From: Poritiphilus sp965212595
Lineage (GTDB): Bacteria; Bacteroidota; Bacteroidia; Flavobacteriales; Flavobacteriaceae
Length of the DNA stretch: 64,000 nt
Assembly: GCA_965212595.1 (NCBI GenBank)
Contig: CBDBVE010000012.1
Span: forward strand, 1 to 64,000
Reading direction: 5' to 3'
The notes under the pieces are model-generated. The model saw nothing but the letters and a program-made list of their open reading frames with translations. It had not been told where the DNA came from and did not search any database. Both the position numbers and the translations under genes were made by a program. This document shows, one piece after another, positions 35,205 to 43,488 of this stretch; the first letter of the stretch is position 1, and each line of letters opens with the position of its first letter.

Positions 35205-35585
35205 ATGAGTTTGGCAGGTCTCAGTTTTTCCCGCGAACAAAAGAACAGCATCTTAATACTAGTAAACCTTTTGGCATTTGTGATTTACAGTGTCAAAATT
35301 TGGAGATTTGATACTCCTCTTAGCCTTGCTGAGACTATTTGGATATTAGTTGTGCTTCCGGTTGTAGCCCTTAATGCACTTCCAATTTTGGGCGTACGAT
35401 CCCGGCGGTTTGGGCATGCCTTACTTTATTTGTGTACTGGCGGAATTTTTGGAATTACTTTGGGTGCGGTGCTACTAGCGTCTGAAACCCTTATATTCCT
35501 CGATTATATTTGGCTGATTATCGCTTTTGTAGCGGTAATTATTCATTATTCGAAAAGCAAAACCGATATTTACCGAAATCGTTAA
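35205..35585 (+). CDS. Small four-helix membrane protein
   Basis: The 126-residue protein has four predicted TM helices (about residues 15-33, 40-60, 72-95 and 98-117) and a short basic tail ('YSKSKTDIYRNR'). No motif assigns a family. It lies 20 nt after the DUF2461 gene and 10 nt before the NUDIX gene, so it is probably co-transcribed with them. Confidence 0.65.
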   Translation: MSLAGLSFSREQKNSILILVNLLAFVIYSVKIWRFDTPLSLAETIWILVVLPVVALNALPILGVRSRRFGHALLYLCTGGIFGITLGAVLLASETLIFLDYIWLIIAFVAVIIHYSKSKTDIYRNR

Positions 35586-35595
35586 TCAAACTGCT

Positions 35596-36177
35596 TTGGA
35601 AAACAACAATATTCGAAACATTCAAAAGGAAGTTTTGTCAAATAATTGGTATGTACTAAATAAATATACCTACGAATATCTCAAAGAAGATGGAAGTTGG
35701 GAAACGCAGCATAGAGAAGCATATGACAGGGGAAATGGGGCTGCAATTCTCTTATATAATAAGGAAAAGGGCAGTATTATTTTAACACGTCAATTTAGAA
35801 TGCCTACATATGTGAACGGCAACGAAACGGGTATGATGATTGAAGTATGCGCTGGCCTGTTAGATGGAGATAATCCGGAGGAATGCATTAAAAAAGAAGT
35901 GGAGGAAGAAACCGGTTATAAAATAAGTAAGGTAGAGAAAGTCATGGAGTCCTATATGTCGCCTGGCTCAGTTACAGAAGTGCTTTATTTTTTCATAGGC
36001 GCCTATGAAGATCGCATGAAAATAGGTGAGGGTGGAGGTGTGGCCGAAGAGACCGAGAATATAGAAGTGCTAGAACTGCCTTTTATTAAAGCAATCGAAA
36101 TGATCTCTACCGGAGAAATCAAAGATGCCAAAACCGTTATGCTATTACAGTTCGCTCAAATACAGCAGTTATTTTAG
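35596..36177 (+). CDS. nudK: NUDIX hydrolase, GDP-mannose pyrophosphatase type
   Basis: The start is TTG at 35596; the reading 'NNNIRNIQKEVLSNNWYVL' agrees with NudK N-termini and no later ATG preserves that region. The Nudix box is 'GLLDGDNPEECIKKEVEEETGY', with the REx2EExGx-type glutamates in the variant 'KEVEEETGY'. NudK hydrolyses GDP-mannose to mannose-1-phosphate and GMP. Length (193) is normal. The specific substrate rests on family resemblance. Confidence 0.8.
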   Translation: MENNNIRNIQKEVLSNNWYVLNKYTYEYLKEDGSWETQHREAYDRGNGAAILLYNKEKGSIILTRQFRMPTYVNGNETGMMIEVCAGLLDGDNPEECIKKEVEEETGYKISKVEKVMESYMSPGSVTEVLYFFIGAYEDRMKIGEGGGVAEETENIEVLELPFIKAIEMISTGEIKDAKTVMLLQFAQIQQLF

Positions 36178-36201
36178 GGCAACATTCTCGACTAAAATAA
36201 T

Positions 36202-36702
36202 GTGAATTCCATACAAAAAATAGCATTTGGAGGAGGTTGCCATTGGTGCACCGAAGCCGTATTTCAATCTTTAACAGGAGTGATTAGCGTAGAGCAGGGC
36301 TTCGTTGCTTCCGATGGGGACCATAAGAGTTTTTCAGAGGCGGTAGTGGTTACCTACAAACCTGGCGAGATCTCCTTAAAAGATTTAGTCCTTATACATT
36401 TATTTACACATGAGAGCACCGTTCAGCACAGCCTTAGGGATAAATACCGCTCCGCTATTTATACGCTTAGAAAGAAGGATGTTGAAGCACTTGAAATGAT
36501 GTGGCCCGAGCTACAATCTGAATTCAGTGAGCCACTTATCACTGAGACTTTGCCTCTCAAAGAATTCAAGGCCTCTCACGAAATGTTCCATAATTACTAT
36601 TATTCAAACCCTGAAAAACCCTTTTGCAAAAAGTATATCCATCCCAAACTTCAAATGTTGCGCCATAGGTTCTCTAAGCACTTAACCCCTAAAACAGCGT
36701 GA
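36202..36702 (+). CDS. msrA: Peptide-methionine (S)-S-oxide reductase
   Basis: A GTG start at 36202 opens directly into the conserved 'IAFGGGCHWCTEAVFQSL', where the first Cys is the catalytic nucleophile; the canonical GCFWC has His in place of Phe here, a variant common in Bacteroidota. 'HESTVQHSLRDKYRSAIY' and 'ASHEMFHNYYYSNPEKPFCKKYI' complete the MsrA pattern, the last holding a candidate resolving cysteine. It repairs oxidised methionine in the cytoplasm. Confidence 0.93.
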   Translation: MNSIQKIAFGGGCHWCTEAVFQSLTGVISVEQGFVASDGDHKSFSEAVVVTYKPGEISLKDLVLIHLFTHESTVQHSLRDKYRSAIYTLRKKDVEALEMMWPELQSEFSEPLITETLPLKEFKASHEMFHNYYYSNPEKPFCKKYIHPKLQMLRHRFSKHLTPKTA

Positions 36703-36890
36703 TTATTAGAACAAAGTTTTAGTATCAATATTTTGCAAGAAAATTACAAGGAGGGACGATAAATTGTTTTGGGGAGGGGTTTAGAACCCCAAAGCTTAAA
36801 AACCACTTTGTTTTAAGACAAAAAGGGAAAAAACCAAGTCTCTCCCAGACTTCATTGTAGACTCATAACTTCCAACTTCCAACCCCTCTT

Positions 36891-38198
36891 TTAGTAGCTA
36901 TCCCGAATCCACTCAAAAACCTGCTGCATTTCAGATTTAATCTGGCTACTCGGCATCCTAAAATGGTTGTTCATATAACTAAAAATCAAGATTTTGCCCG
37001 ATTCCGCAATTAAGTAGCCACTTAAGCAATGGTTGTTGCCAAGGGTTCCGGTTTTGGCGTAAATATAAGGTCGCGGCTCACCAGGATACCAATCCTCCAG
37101 AGTTCCGGAGACTCCTCCTGAAGGGAAAAAATGAAAAAGACGCTCTAGAGGAACTTCCCTGTACAAGGCATGTAGCACGGCTACTAAAGACTCTGGTGTA
37201 AAAAGATTGTAACGAGAGAGGCCAGAGCCATCAACCCAGCGGGGAGCCTGTTTAAGGTCGGGTAGCAGCTCCTCGAGGCTGTAATCTATAGCCTTTTGAG
37301 TGTTTAGAGTATCGGAAAGCATTGAACTGCTGAGCACGAGGAGCTGCTCTGCTAAAAAATTGTCGCTCTGCTGCATCATCTGTTTAAGTACAGAATCGGT
37401 TTTGACACTATAGATCACATCCTCAAAGTTTTTATCATTACCCTTGTGAATGGAAACAGACCTACCAAGGGCCTCTCCTAAAAGATTTTGAATTATAGTA
37501 TCATTGGTAATAAAAGGTAACGACACAGTATCTTTTGCAGCCCTATTGCGGAAAAAAAAGTTCTTGTCAATCGCCCTTGAAGGTGGGCCAGATACTGGTT
37601 CAATAATATTCGATAAAATGGAATATCGATGCACATTTTTCTCAAAATAGTTGGGTACGGCCGTATCGGGATAAAAGGTGAGCACATTTCCGTATAAGGG
37701 AAGCGCCGAGCGTTCCGTGGAAAAATAGGAATCATAATCTTCCCAGGCCCAGCCTGGCCCAAATTTGGTGTCAAAAAAATTGCCCGTGCTAAGGGCGATG
37801 TTTGAATAACCCCGCAAAAATTTAAGTAAGGTACTATCCTGAAAATAGGGGTGAAACTGGCTTGGATCTCCGGTACCTCTGATATACAAAGTGTCGTTTT
37901 GGAACTTGTGTTTTAAGGCGGGGATGCGGTCTGGCAATAGCCTTAGTGCGGTATAAAGCGTAAATATTTTGGTATTACTGGCTGGTGTAAAATATTTTTT
38001 GCTGTTCTTACTGTAAAGTGTATCTCCTGAAACAGGATCATACACTAAAATTCCCGTAAAATGTCGCTTGCTATCTTCAGAGCCACTTACAGATTCAATC
38101 ACCCGTCCGATCTTTGAATGTTTTTGTGAAGCACAGGCTCCTAAACCTATGATTATCAATGCGTAACAAAAAAGGTACTTTAGTGGCTTAATCCCCAT
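36891..38198 (-). CDS. dacB: PBP4-type D-alanyl-D-alanine carboxypeptidase/endopeptidase (S13) lipoprotein
   Basis: I take the ATG at 38198 as start because it gives a lipoprotein signal ('IIIGLGACAS'); the longest frame begins 51 bases upstream. The S13 motifs are present: SxxK in 'TPASNTKIFTLYTAL', SxN in 'QQSDNFLAEQLL', and KTG in 'IYAKTGTLGNNHCLSG'. Such enzymes trim or cleave peptidoglycan peptide cross-links in the periplasm. Lipidation would tether it to a membrane. It is convergent with msrA; the 188-base gap between them contains a hairpin-forming GGGGTT/AACCCC. Confidence 0.88.
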   Translation of the reverse strand: MGIKPLKYLFCYALIIIGLGACASQKHSKIGRVIESVSGSEDSKRHFTGILVYDPVSGDTLYSKNSKKYFTPASNTKIFTLYTALRLLPDRIPALKHKFQNDTLYIRGTGDPSQFHPYFQDSTLLKFLRGYSNIALSTGNFFDTKFGPGWAWEDYDSYFSTERSALPLYGNVLTFYPDTAVPNYFEKNVHRYSILSNIIEPVSGPPSRAIDKNFFFRNRAAKDTVSLPFITNDTIIQNLLGEALGRSVSIHKGNDKNFEDVIYSVKTDSVLKQMMQQSDNFLAEQLLVLSSSMLSDTLNTQKAIDYSLEELLPDLKQAPRWVDGSGLSRYNLFTPESLVAVLHALYREVPLERLFHFFPSGGVSGTLEDWYPGEPRPYIYAKTGTLGNNHCLSGYLIAESGKILIFSYMNNHFRMPSSQIKSEMQQVFEWIRDSY

Positions 38199-38333
38199 AA
38201 AATGCAATTGAGATCGGTTTTTTGTCGATTTTAACATGAAATTATCCAATTTTTAACGGAATCCAGGCAATAATCATTACCTTTTTTTGGTTAACTTTGA
38301 GATAACAGTCTAATCTAAAAACATTCAAACAAT

Positions 38334-38531
38334 ATGGCTAGAGCTATGCTGGAGTACTATAAAACGGTACTCCAAAAAGTGAGTTTTGATGCAAAATTAT
38401 TTAGCAAAGAACTTAAAAAAGCAGTTTCCAGACTCTTACCCAACGAGATTGAAGAATTACGAAGCTGGTTGCAACAGTTCATAACTGATAAACCAGAATT
38501 ACAACCTAGTTTAATCTATTTAAAAGCATAA
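38334..38531 (+). CDS. Small conserved-looking protein (65 aa), function unknown
   Basis: The 65-residue helical protein ('YYKTVLQKVSFDAKLFSKEL', 'LLPNEIEELRSWLQQF') has no signal or TM segment. It is followed directly by a strong terminator (38536-38558), and its codon use looks normal, so I believe it is a real gene. The shape suggests a small helical cytoplasmic protein, but I do not know its role. Confidence 0.72.
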   Translation: MARAMLEYYKTVLQKVSFDAKLFSKELKKAVSRLLPNEIEELRSWLQQFITDKPELQPSLIYLKA

Positions 38532-38535
38532 AGAG

Positions 38536-38558
38536 AGCCACCGCAAGGTGGCTTTTTT
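38536..38558 (+). terminator. Intrinsic terminator after the 65-aa gene
   Basis: AGCCACC (38536-38542), GCAA loop and GGTGGCT (38547-38553) form a perfect 7-bp stem, followed by a T-tract running to 38558. It begins 4 bases after the stop codon. Confidence 0.92.
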
Positions 38559-38618
38559 GGTTTTTAGGAGCAACCCATCTAAAGTTCCGGCCTCTTATCT
38601 TTAGAAATACACTTCATC

Positions 38619-39050
38619 ATGAGTACCTATAAAAGGGCGATCTTCTTATTCTTTCTCTTGGTGATACTCCCTACATTTCTTACAAGCTGTAATGAAGGGG
38701 GAGGTGCCTTTAAGGAGGTACAGGCAGGCTCTAGCAAACTTCTTGGTGTCTGGCAACTCGAAGCAACAAAAATAAGCCCGGGAGGTGCAGTAGATTGGTC
38801 TGAGGTTAATAGTAAAAATCAATATACTTTCAAAGCCGATGGAAGTTTCTCTTATCTGAATGCGGATAATAACGCCTTTAACACTTCTGGGTCTTTTAGC
38901 ATAGAGGATGACGAACTGGAGTTAAAATACAGCAGGGATGGTAAAGAGATTACCGGCGCCTACTACCTGCTGTTTAATGATGGCAAGCTTATCCTTGAAT
39001 TCAAAGGTTGCATCGAAGAATGCAAAGAACGCTATCGTCGCAAAGATTAA
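38619..39050 (+). CDS. Lipocalin-like lipoprotein
   Basis: The 143-residue protein has a lipobox 'PTFLTSC' and a small beta-barrel domain beginning 'LLGVWQLEATKISPGG', with 'NQYTFKADGSFSYLNADNN' and 'LKYSRDGKEITGAYYLL', the pattern of Bacteroidota lipocalin-like proteins. A C-terminal 'FKGCIEECKERY' adds two or more cysteines that may form a disulfide. The ligand is unknown. It ends one base before the oxyR-like gene ends on the opposite strand. Confidence 0.72.
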   Translation: MSTYKRAIFLFFLLVILPTFLTSCNEGGGAFKEVQAGSSKLLGVWQLEATKISPGGAVDWSEVNSKNQYTFKADGSFSYLNADNNAFNTSGSFSIEDDELELKYSRDGKEITGAYYLLFNDGKLILEFKGCIEECKERYRRKD

Positions 39051-39995
39051 CTACCCTTTGTTTACCGGACTTATTATCTTAACATCCTGAAAGGCAATTG
39101 CCCCTCTTACAATCCCCGATATTGTTTCCTTCAAAGCTTCTGTGATCTGAATTTTTAGTTCTTTTTTGTGATAGATAAGGCTTACTTCTCTCGCCGGGGG
39201 AGGGTTGTTGAAATACTTTAAATTATTGCGTTTACGCTCATCCAACTCAAGCGTATTCAGGAAGGGTAGCAAGGTCATTCCCAAATCTTCGTCCGCCAGA
39301 TTGACCAGTGTTTCAAAACTGCCACTTTGTAACTGAAAGTGTTCGTCGGGATAACTTTTTGTAGACTTACAAAGGTTTATTACCCCATCTCTAAAACAAT
39401 GTCCATCTTGTAGCAACAGCACGTCATTAATATCCAGATCTGTAGGGCTCAGCTGCACCACTTTGTTCAGCCGGTGATTTTTGGGTACATAACCCACAAA
39501 AGGTTCGTAATACAAGGGCCGCTCTTTGATAAATTCAATTTCTAAGGGCGTGGCGGCTATTCCGGCATCCAAATGGCCGTCCTGTAAGTTCCTGATTAAG
39601 CTTTCTGTACTCTGCTCCTTTATAATGAGATTTACCTTAGGATATTTGTTGATGAAGGCTTTTAGGAACATTGGCAAAAGCGTTGGCATAACGGTTGGAA
39701 TGATTCCTAAAGTATACTCTCCTCCAATAAACCCCTTTTCCTGGTCTACAATGTCTTTTATGCGCTCGGCTTCATTGACAATGTTTTTGGCCTGTTCTAC
39801 AATCTTAGTACCGGCCTCGGTGATGGAAATAGGCTTTTTACTTCGATCAAAAATAAGTACATCTAACTCGTCTTCAAGCTTTTGTACTTGCATGCTTAGG
39901 GTGGGCTGCGTGACAAAGCTCTTCTCAGCAGCCAACGTAAAGTTCTTGTACTCGGCAACCGCGAGCACATATTGCAATTGTGTGATAGTCATCAA
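39051..39995 (-). CDS. oxyR: OxyR-type LysR peroxide-sensing regulator
   Basis: The N-terminal LysR helix-turn-helix ('TLAAEKSFVTQPTLSMQVQKLEDEL') is followed by a sensing domain with 'LLQDGHCFRDGVINLC'. The two cysteines are nine residues apart, the same spacing as Cys199 and Cys208 of E. coli OxyR, in the same 'DGHC.RD' context. This supports peroxide-driven disulfide sensing. It is divergent from the Dps-like gene across 100 bases containing a repeated element, so it probably controls dps and itself. Confidence 0.93.
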   Translation of the reverse strand: MMTITQLQYVLAVAEYKNFTLAAEKSFVTQPTLSMQVQKLEDELDVLIFDRSKKPISITEAGTKIVEQAKNIVNEAERIKDIVDQEKGFIGGEYTLGIIPTVMPTLLPMFLKAFINKYPKVNLIIKEQSTESLIRNLQDGHLDAGIAATPLEIEFIKERPLYYEPFVGYVPKNHRLNKVVQLSPTDLDINDVLLLQDGHCFRDGVINLCKSTKSYPDEHFQLQSGSFETLVNLADEDLGMTLLPFLNTLELDERKRNNLKYFNNPPPAREVSLIYHKKELKIQITEALKETISGIVRGAIAFQDVKIISPVNKG

Positions 39996-40018
39996 TACAA
40001 GTTTTGAACTATAAAGGT

Positions 40019-40042
40019 ATAAAAACTATCGATAAAAACTAT
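40019..40042. promoter_or_regulatory. Tandem ATAAAAACTAT repeat between oxyR and dps (candidate OxyR site)
   Basis: ATAAAAACTAT occurs twice in direct orientation (40019-40029 and 40032-40042), 13 bp apart; another CTAT lies at 40009-40012. OxyR consensus contains repeated ATAG/CTAT units at about 10-bp phasing, so this is a good candidate operator, but the match is partial. Confidence 0.5.
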
Positions 40043-40095
40043 ACAAATCAGAGTTCATATTTATTAATTTTATATTAAAATTTAAATCGAAACAA

Positions 40096-40575
40096 ATGAA
40101 ATTAAATAGCATAGGGCTGGGAGCCCAGGAATCACAGGCTTTGAGTAAGGCGTTGAACGAACTTTTGGCAAATTTTCAGCATTATTATCAGAACCTAAGA
40201 GGAATTCATTGGAACATTAAAGGGAAAGGATTTTTTGATTTACATGTAAAATTTGAGGAGTTGTATACTGATGCAAATCTCAAGGTAGACGAGATCGCCG
40301 AACGGATTCTTACTTTAGGAGGAGTACCACTTCACACCTTTGAGGATTACATTTCAAACTCAAGAGTCACGGTAGGGAAGAATATTACTAAGGATTATGA
40401 CGCCATTAACCTGATCCTAAACTCATTGAAAGAACTTTTAATCTTGGAAAGGCAGATTTTAAAAACTTCAGATGAAGCTAATGACGAGGGTACAAATGCG
40501 ATGATTAGTGATTTTATATCGTCCCAGGAAAAGACGGTGTGGATGATGAAGGCCTGGCTGGCAGAGGAAGTTTAA
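40096..40575 (+). CDS. dps: Dps-family ferritin-like DNA-protection protein
   Basis: The 159-residue protein has the Dps pattern 'NFQHYYQNLRGIHWNIKGKGF', 'LHVKFEELYTDANLKVDEIAERI' (inter-subunit ferroxidase His/Asp/Glu residues) and 'LTLGGVPLHTFEDYI'. It stores iron using peroxide and shields DNA. Divergent placement from oxyR supports peroxide control. Confidence 0.94.
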   Translation: MKLNSIGLGAQESQALSKALNELLANFQHYYQNLRGIHWNIKGKGFFDLHVKFEELYTDANLKVDEIAERILTLGGVPLHTFEDYISNSRVTVGKNITKDYDAINLILNSLKELLILERQILKTSDEANDEGTNAMISDFISSQEKTVWMMKAWLAEEV

Positions 40576-40657
40576 GAATTCTTTACAAACGCTATTGCAA
40601 CCGTATTGATTGGCAATTGTGTATATTTATTATGCGCTTGTGAAGAAATACAATGCA

Positions 40658-42508
40658 ATGAATGAAGCAAAACTTCAGGAGATTACCAACTTTCTTTCTC
40701 AGGTTCCGTTTTTTGCGGAAGTTTCCCTGTCTTCACTTTCTAATCTAAGCGCCGGACTTGCACTAAAAACGTTTGGGACAAACGAGACGATTTTCGAAAA
40801 AGGAGATCCAGGGCGGGCTATGTATACCATATTTGAGGGCGCTGTAAGGGTGCATGAGGGGGAGCATCAATTTGGAAATCTAACCCAGGGAGAAAGCTTT
40901 GGGGAGTATGCCCTTATCGATAATCAATCTAGATCAGCCTCCGTCACGGCCACAGAAGAGAGCAAACTTCTTGAAATTAGCCGACAGCAGTTCTTAGATC
41001 TGATGAAGCAAGACAGCGGATTTGCCCAGGGGATTCTTTCTGTGATGATCAAAAGGCATCGGGACCTCGATACCATTCAGGAACGCCTGGCCTCATCAAA
41101 GAAGCAGATAGAAACGGCGAATACTAAAATGAGCGGTTTGATCAATGGAGCTATGGACGCCATTATTATGTTCAATCAGAACTTCAGGATCATCCTTACC
41201 AACCCTTCAGCCGAGGAGCTTTTAGAAAATAGGGACGCGCTTCAGCGCAATGTGCTTTTTTTCTTTGATGAACCCAGCGCAGCACTCATAGAATCTTTGA
41301 CCGTTACCAAAGCAGACGGGAGCGCCCCATCTTTAAACAATTATTTACCGCAAATTGTTAAAGTGATCGGATCTGCAGGGACCGAAACCTTAAATGAAGG
41401 AACCATAAGCCGTTATGGGAGTGGAGATCAAATCTTCTATACCCTAATTCTGAGAAATATTGCCGAACGTATAAAGGCAGAAGATAAAATAGACCTGCTA
41501 ACCGAGCAAGCGCAATATCTTGAACAGGAGTTAAAGGAACTTACCAGTGACTATGGCATAATAGCCCAAGACATTGGTATGCAGCAGGTTTTAGAACAGA
41601 TAAAACAAGTGGCCGTTACAACAGCTACTGTATTGATCACAGGTGAGACCGGTACCGGAAAGGAGCTGGTGGCCCGGGCTATTCACAAGGCGAGCCCCAG
41701 AAGTGAGAAAGCAATGATCAGGGTGAATTGCGGTGCAATTCCCGCTAACCTGATCGAAAGCGAACTTTTCGGTCACGAAAAGGGCGCTTTTACAGGAGCG
41801 ACATCAAGCAGAAAAGGCCGCTTCCTTTTGGCCGATAAGGGAACTATTTTTTTAGATGAGATAGGCGAGTTACCTCTGGAGTTGCAACCAAAGCTGTTAC
41901 GTGTAATCCAGGAGGGAGAGTTCGATCCTGTAGGCAGTTCCGAAACTGTTAGGGTAGATGTTAGAATTATTGCCGCAACCCATAGAGATTTGCCTGCTCT
42001 GGCCAAAAAAGAAAAATTTCGCGAGGACCTCTATTATAGACTGAATGTATTTCCGATCAACGTCCCTCCGCTGAGAGAACGAGGACAAGATCTGCACCTG
42101 ATTGCCGAGGAAATGCTGCAGCAGTATTCGTCAAAACTCAACAAAAAACTAAATGCATTGTCGGAAAAGGACAAAGCTGTCTTATCTAAATATACTTGGC
42201 CCGGCAATGTTCGCGAACTTCAAAATACAATTGAACGCGCGGTCATTGTGACTCAAAAAGGACGTATAGATTGGGAGGCCTTGATATCCAAGGCACCGAA
42301 TAATACAGAAGGCGTGACTATAGTAAGCGAACCCGATGTCCTTACTTCCCAGCAACTTATCGAACTGGAAAAAGAGAACATTTTAAGAGCGCTAAAAAAA
42401 ACTACCTGGAAAATATCCGGTAAGAATGGCGCGGCCAAGTTGCTAAACCTACCTCCAACAACCCTCACCTCAAGAATTAAAGCTTTGGGCATCACCCGAC
42501 CGGTTTAA
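40658..42508 (+). CDS. Sigma-54-dependent activator with cNMP-binding and PAS domains
   Basis: The ATG at 40658 begins just ahead of the first domain; a longer frame from 40610 adds 16 unlikely residues. Residues about 8-120 form a Crp-type cNMP-binding domain whose phosphate-binding cassette reads 'FGEYALIDNQSRSASV', keeping the Glu and Arg that contact cyclic nucleotide. A PAS-like domain (about 155-270) and short coiled coil follow. The AAA+ domain (about 305-545) has Walker A 'GETGTGKE' and the sigma-54 loop 'GAFTGA'. A Fis-type HTH closes the protein ('GKNGAAKLLNLPPTTLTSRI'). It should activate a sigma-54 promoter; one lies 110 bases beyond its stop, preceded by three palindromes. Confidence 0.92.
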   Translation: MNEAKLQEITNFLSQVPFFAEVSLSSLSNLSAGLALKTFGTNETIFEKGDPGRAMYTIFEGAVRVHEGEHQFGNLTQGESFGEYALIDNQSRSASVTATEESKLLEISRQQFLDLMKQDSGFAQGILSVMIKRHRDLDTIQERLASSKKQIETANTKMSGLINGAMDAIIMFNQNFRIILTNPSAEELLENRDALQRNVLFFFDEPSAALIESLTVTKADGSAPSLNNYLPQIVKVIGSAGTETLNEGTISRYGSGDQIFYTLILRNIAERIKAEDKIDLLTEQAQYLEQELKELTSDYGIIAQDIGMQQVLEQIKQVAVTTATVLITGETGTGKELVARAIHKASPRSEKAMIRVNCGAIPANLIESELFGHEKGAFTGATSSRKGRFLLADKGTIFLDEIGELPLELQPKLLRVIQEGEFDPVGSSETVRVDVRIIAATHRDLPALAKKEKFREDLYYRLNVFPINVPPLRERGQDLHLIAEEMLQQYSSKLNKKLNALSEKDKAVLSKYTWPGNVRELQNTIERAVIVTQKGRIDWEALISKAPNNTEGVTIVSEPDVLTSQQLIELEKENILRALKKTTWKISGKNGAAKLLNLPPTTLTSRIKALGITRPV

Positions 42509-42512
42509 TATC

Positions 42513-42564
42513 ACGAAATCTCGTAATTAAATAAACGAAATGTCGTTAAATAACGAAATTTCGA
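42513..42564. promoter_or_regulatory. Three palindromic upstream activator sites (ACGAAATnTCGT)
   Basis: Near-perfect palindromes ACGAAATCTCGT (42513-42524), ACGAAATGTCGT (42535-42546) and ACGAAATTTCGA (42553-42564) lie 22 and 18 bp apart. This is close to two helical turns, so they face roughly the same side. They are centred about 65-105 bp upstream of the -24 element. The arrangement matches enhancer sites for the sigma-54 activator encoded just upstream; NorR, a related activator, also uses three sites. Confidence 0.82.
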
Positions 42565-42620
42565 GGATTTTAATATTTGTAGAATCGATATAAATAGTTG
42601 ATAATCAATATTTTAAATTT

Positions 42621-42637
42621 TTGGCACGGCAAATGCC
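42621..42637 (+). promoter_or_regulatory. Sigma-54 (-24/-12) promoter of the OsmC-family gene
   Basis: TTGGCACGGCAAATGCC has GG at 42623-42624 and GC at 42635-42636 with exactly 10 bases between. It matches consensus YTGGCACGRNNNTTGCW except at two -12-side positions. Predicted start is about 42648, 35 bases upstream of the ATG at 42683. Confidence 0.88.
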
Positions 42638-42682
42638 TATAGTTTGGCAACGAAAATTGTTTAACTAAAAAAATTTATCAAA

Positions 42683-43234
42683 ATGATTACAACAGAAAAC
42701 AAAAAAAACGGAGTAAATGTAGACCAATTAAATGCCACTATTGAGCATATTCAGGCGGAGCCTTCTTTGGCAAAGTTTGAGTTCAGAGCCAAGAACAACT
42801 GGATAGATGGCGGGCATTGTGTAACAAGCGTTAAAGGTTTTTACGGAGCAGGTCAGGAAGACACTACACGTGAAGAGACTTTTACAATGGAAGCAGATCA
42901 TCCTAATGTACTTCTTGGAGAAGACAAAGCTGCTACCCCTGCAGAAATCGTTCTTCACGCCTTAGGTTCTTGCCTTACTGGAGCAATGACATACCACGCT
43001 GCTGCTCAAGGCATCGATATTGAAGGTATGGAATCTAGTTTAATAGCTGGAGCTGATCTTCACGGATTCCTTGGATTAGATCCTGAAGTTAGAAAAGGGT
43101 TTGACGGAATTAAGGTGAAATTCAAAGTAAAGTCTGATGCTTCTGAGGAGCAGTTAAGAGCTTTATCACAGTTCTCACCAGTATTCGACATCATTACCAA
43201 TCCAACTCCTGTAACTATTGAGTTCGAAAAGTAA
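42683..43234 (+). CDS. OsmC-family protein (single-cysteine type)
   Basis: The 183-residue protein shows the OsmC fold: 'ATPAEIVLHALGSCLTGAMTYHAAAQGI', 'FDGIKVKFKVKSDASEEQLRAL' and 'SPVFDIITNPTPVTIEF'. The first conserved Cys (in 'LGSC') is present, but the second, which in OsmC/Ohr peroxidases lies at the start of a 'CPV'-type motif, is Ser ('SPV'). It is therefore probably not a standard two-cysteine peroxidase. It is driven by the sigma-54 promoter at 42621-42637. Confidence 0.88.
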   Translation: MITTENKKNGVNVDQLNATIEHIQAEPSLAKFEFRAKNNWIDGGHCVTSVKGFYGAGQEDTTREETFTMEADHPNVLLGEDKAATPAEIVLHALGSCLTGAMTYHAAAQGIDIEGMESSLIAGADLHGFLGLDPEVRKGFDGIKVKFKVKSDASEEQLRALSQFSPVFDIITNPTPVTIEFEK

Positions 43235-43244
43235 AACTGAAATT

Positions 43245-43282
43245 CGACTACTCTTGAATACGCAAGGGTAGTCGGGTTTTTA
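43245..43282 (+). terminator. Intrinsic terminator after the OsmC-family gene
   Basis: CGACTACTCTTG (43245-43256) pairs with CAAGGGTAGTCG (43263-43274), with one G.T pair and a 6-base loop, followed by a T-run near 43277-43282. It may also act as a partial barrier between the OsmC gene and the oxidoreductase gene downstream. Confidence 0.85.
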
Positions 43283-43301
43283 ATGAAAAAAACTCAGAAT
43301 C

Positions 43302-43418
43302 ATGAAAACTACCACTATTGACCCGATAAAAACCCGTAACGAAAGCAGGGTTAAGAGATTTGATATTACCGTAAGCAGCGGATGGCATAGAACCCGATTC
43401 TCGAATGCCAAAAAGTAA
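43302..43418 (+). CDS. Possible 38-aa small protein between OsmC and PFOR genes
   Basis: An ATG at 43302 opens a 38-codon frame ('KTTTIDPIKTRNESRVKR', then 'FDITVSSGWHRTRFSNAKK') ending at TAA 43418. It is basic, soluble-looking and not hydrophobic. It lies 20 bases past a terminator and 70 bases before the PFOR start. I know no family for it. It could be a regulatory small protein, a leader ORF, or chance. Confidence 0.3.
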   Translation: MKTTTIDPIKTRNESRVKRFDITVSSGWHRTRFSNAKK

Positions 43419-43488
43419 TTATAAAAACTTTCTAAAAAGGATAGAATAGTAAGCCTTAATTATAACAAAGAACCTTTGTTTACTCGTC

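Noticed and set aside
36768..36793. GGGGTT/AACCCC hairpin between msrA and dacB as a terminator
   Set aside because: The stem is real but there is no T-run in either direction, so I did not call it a terminator.
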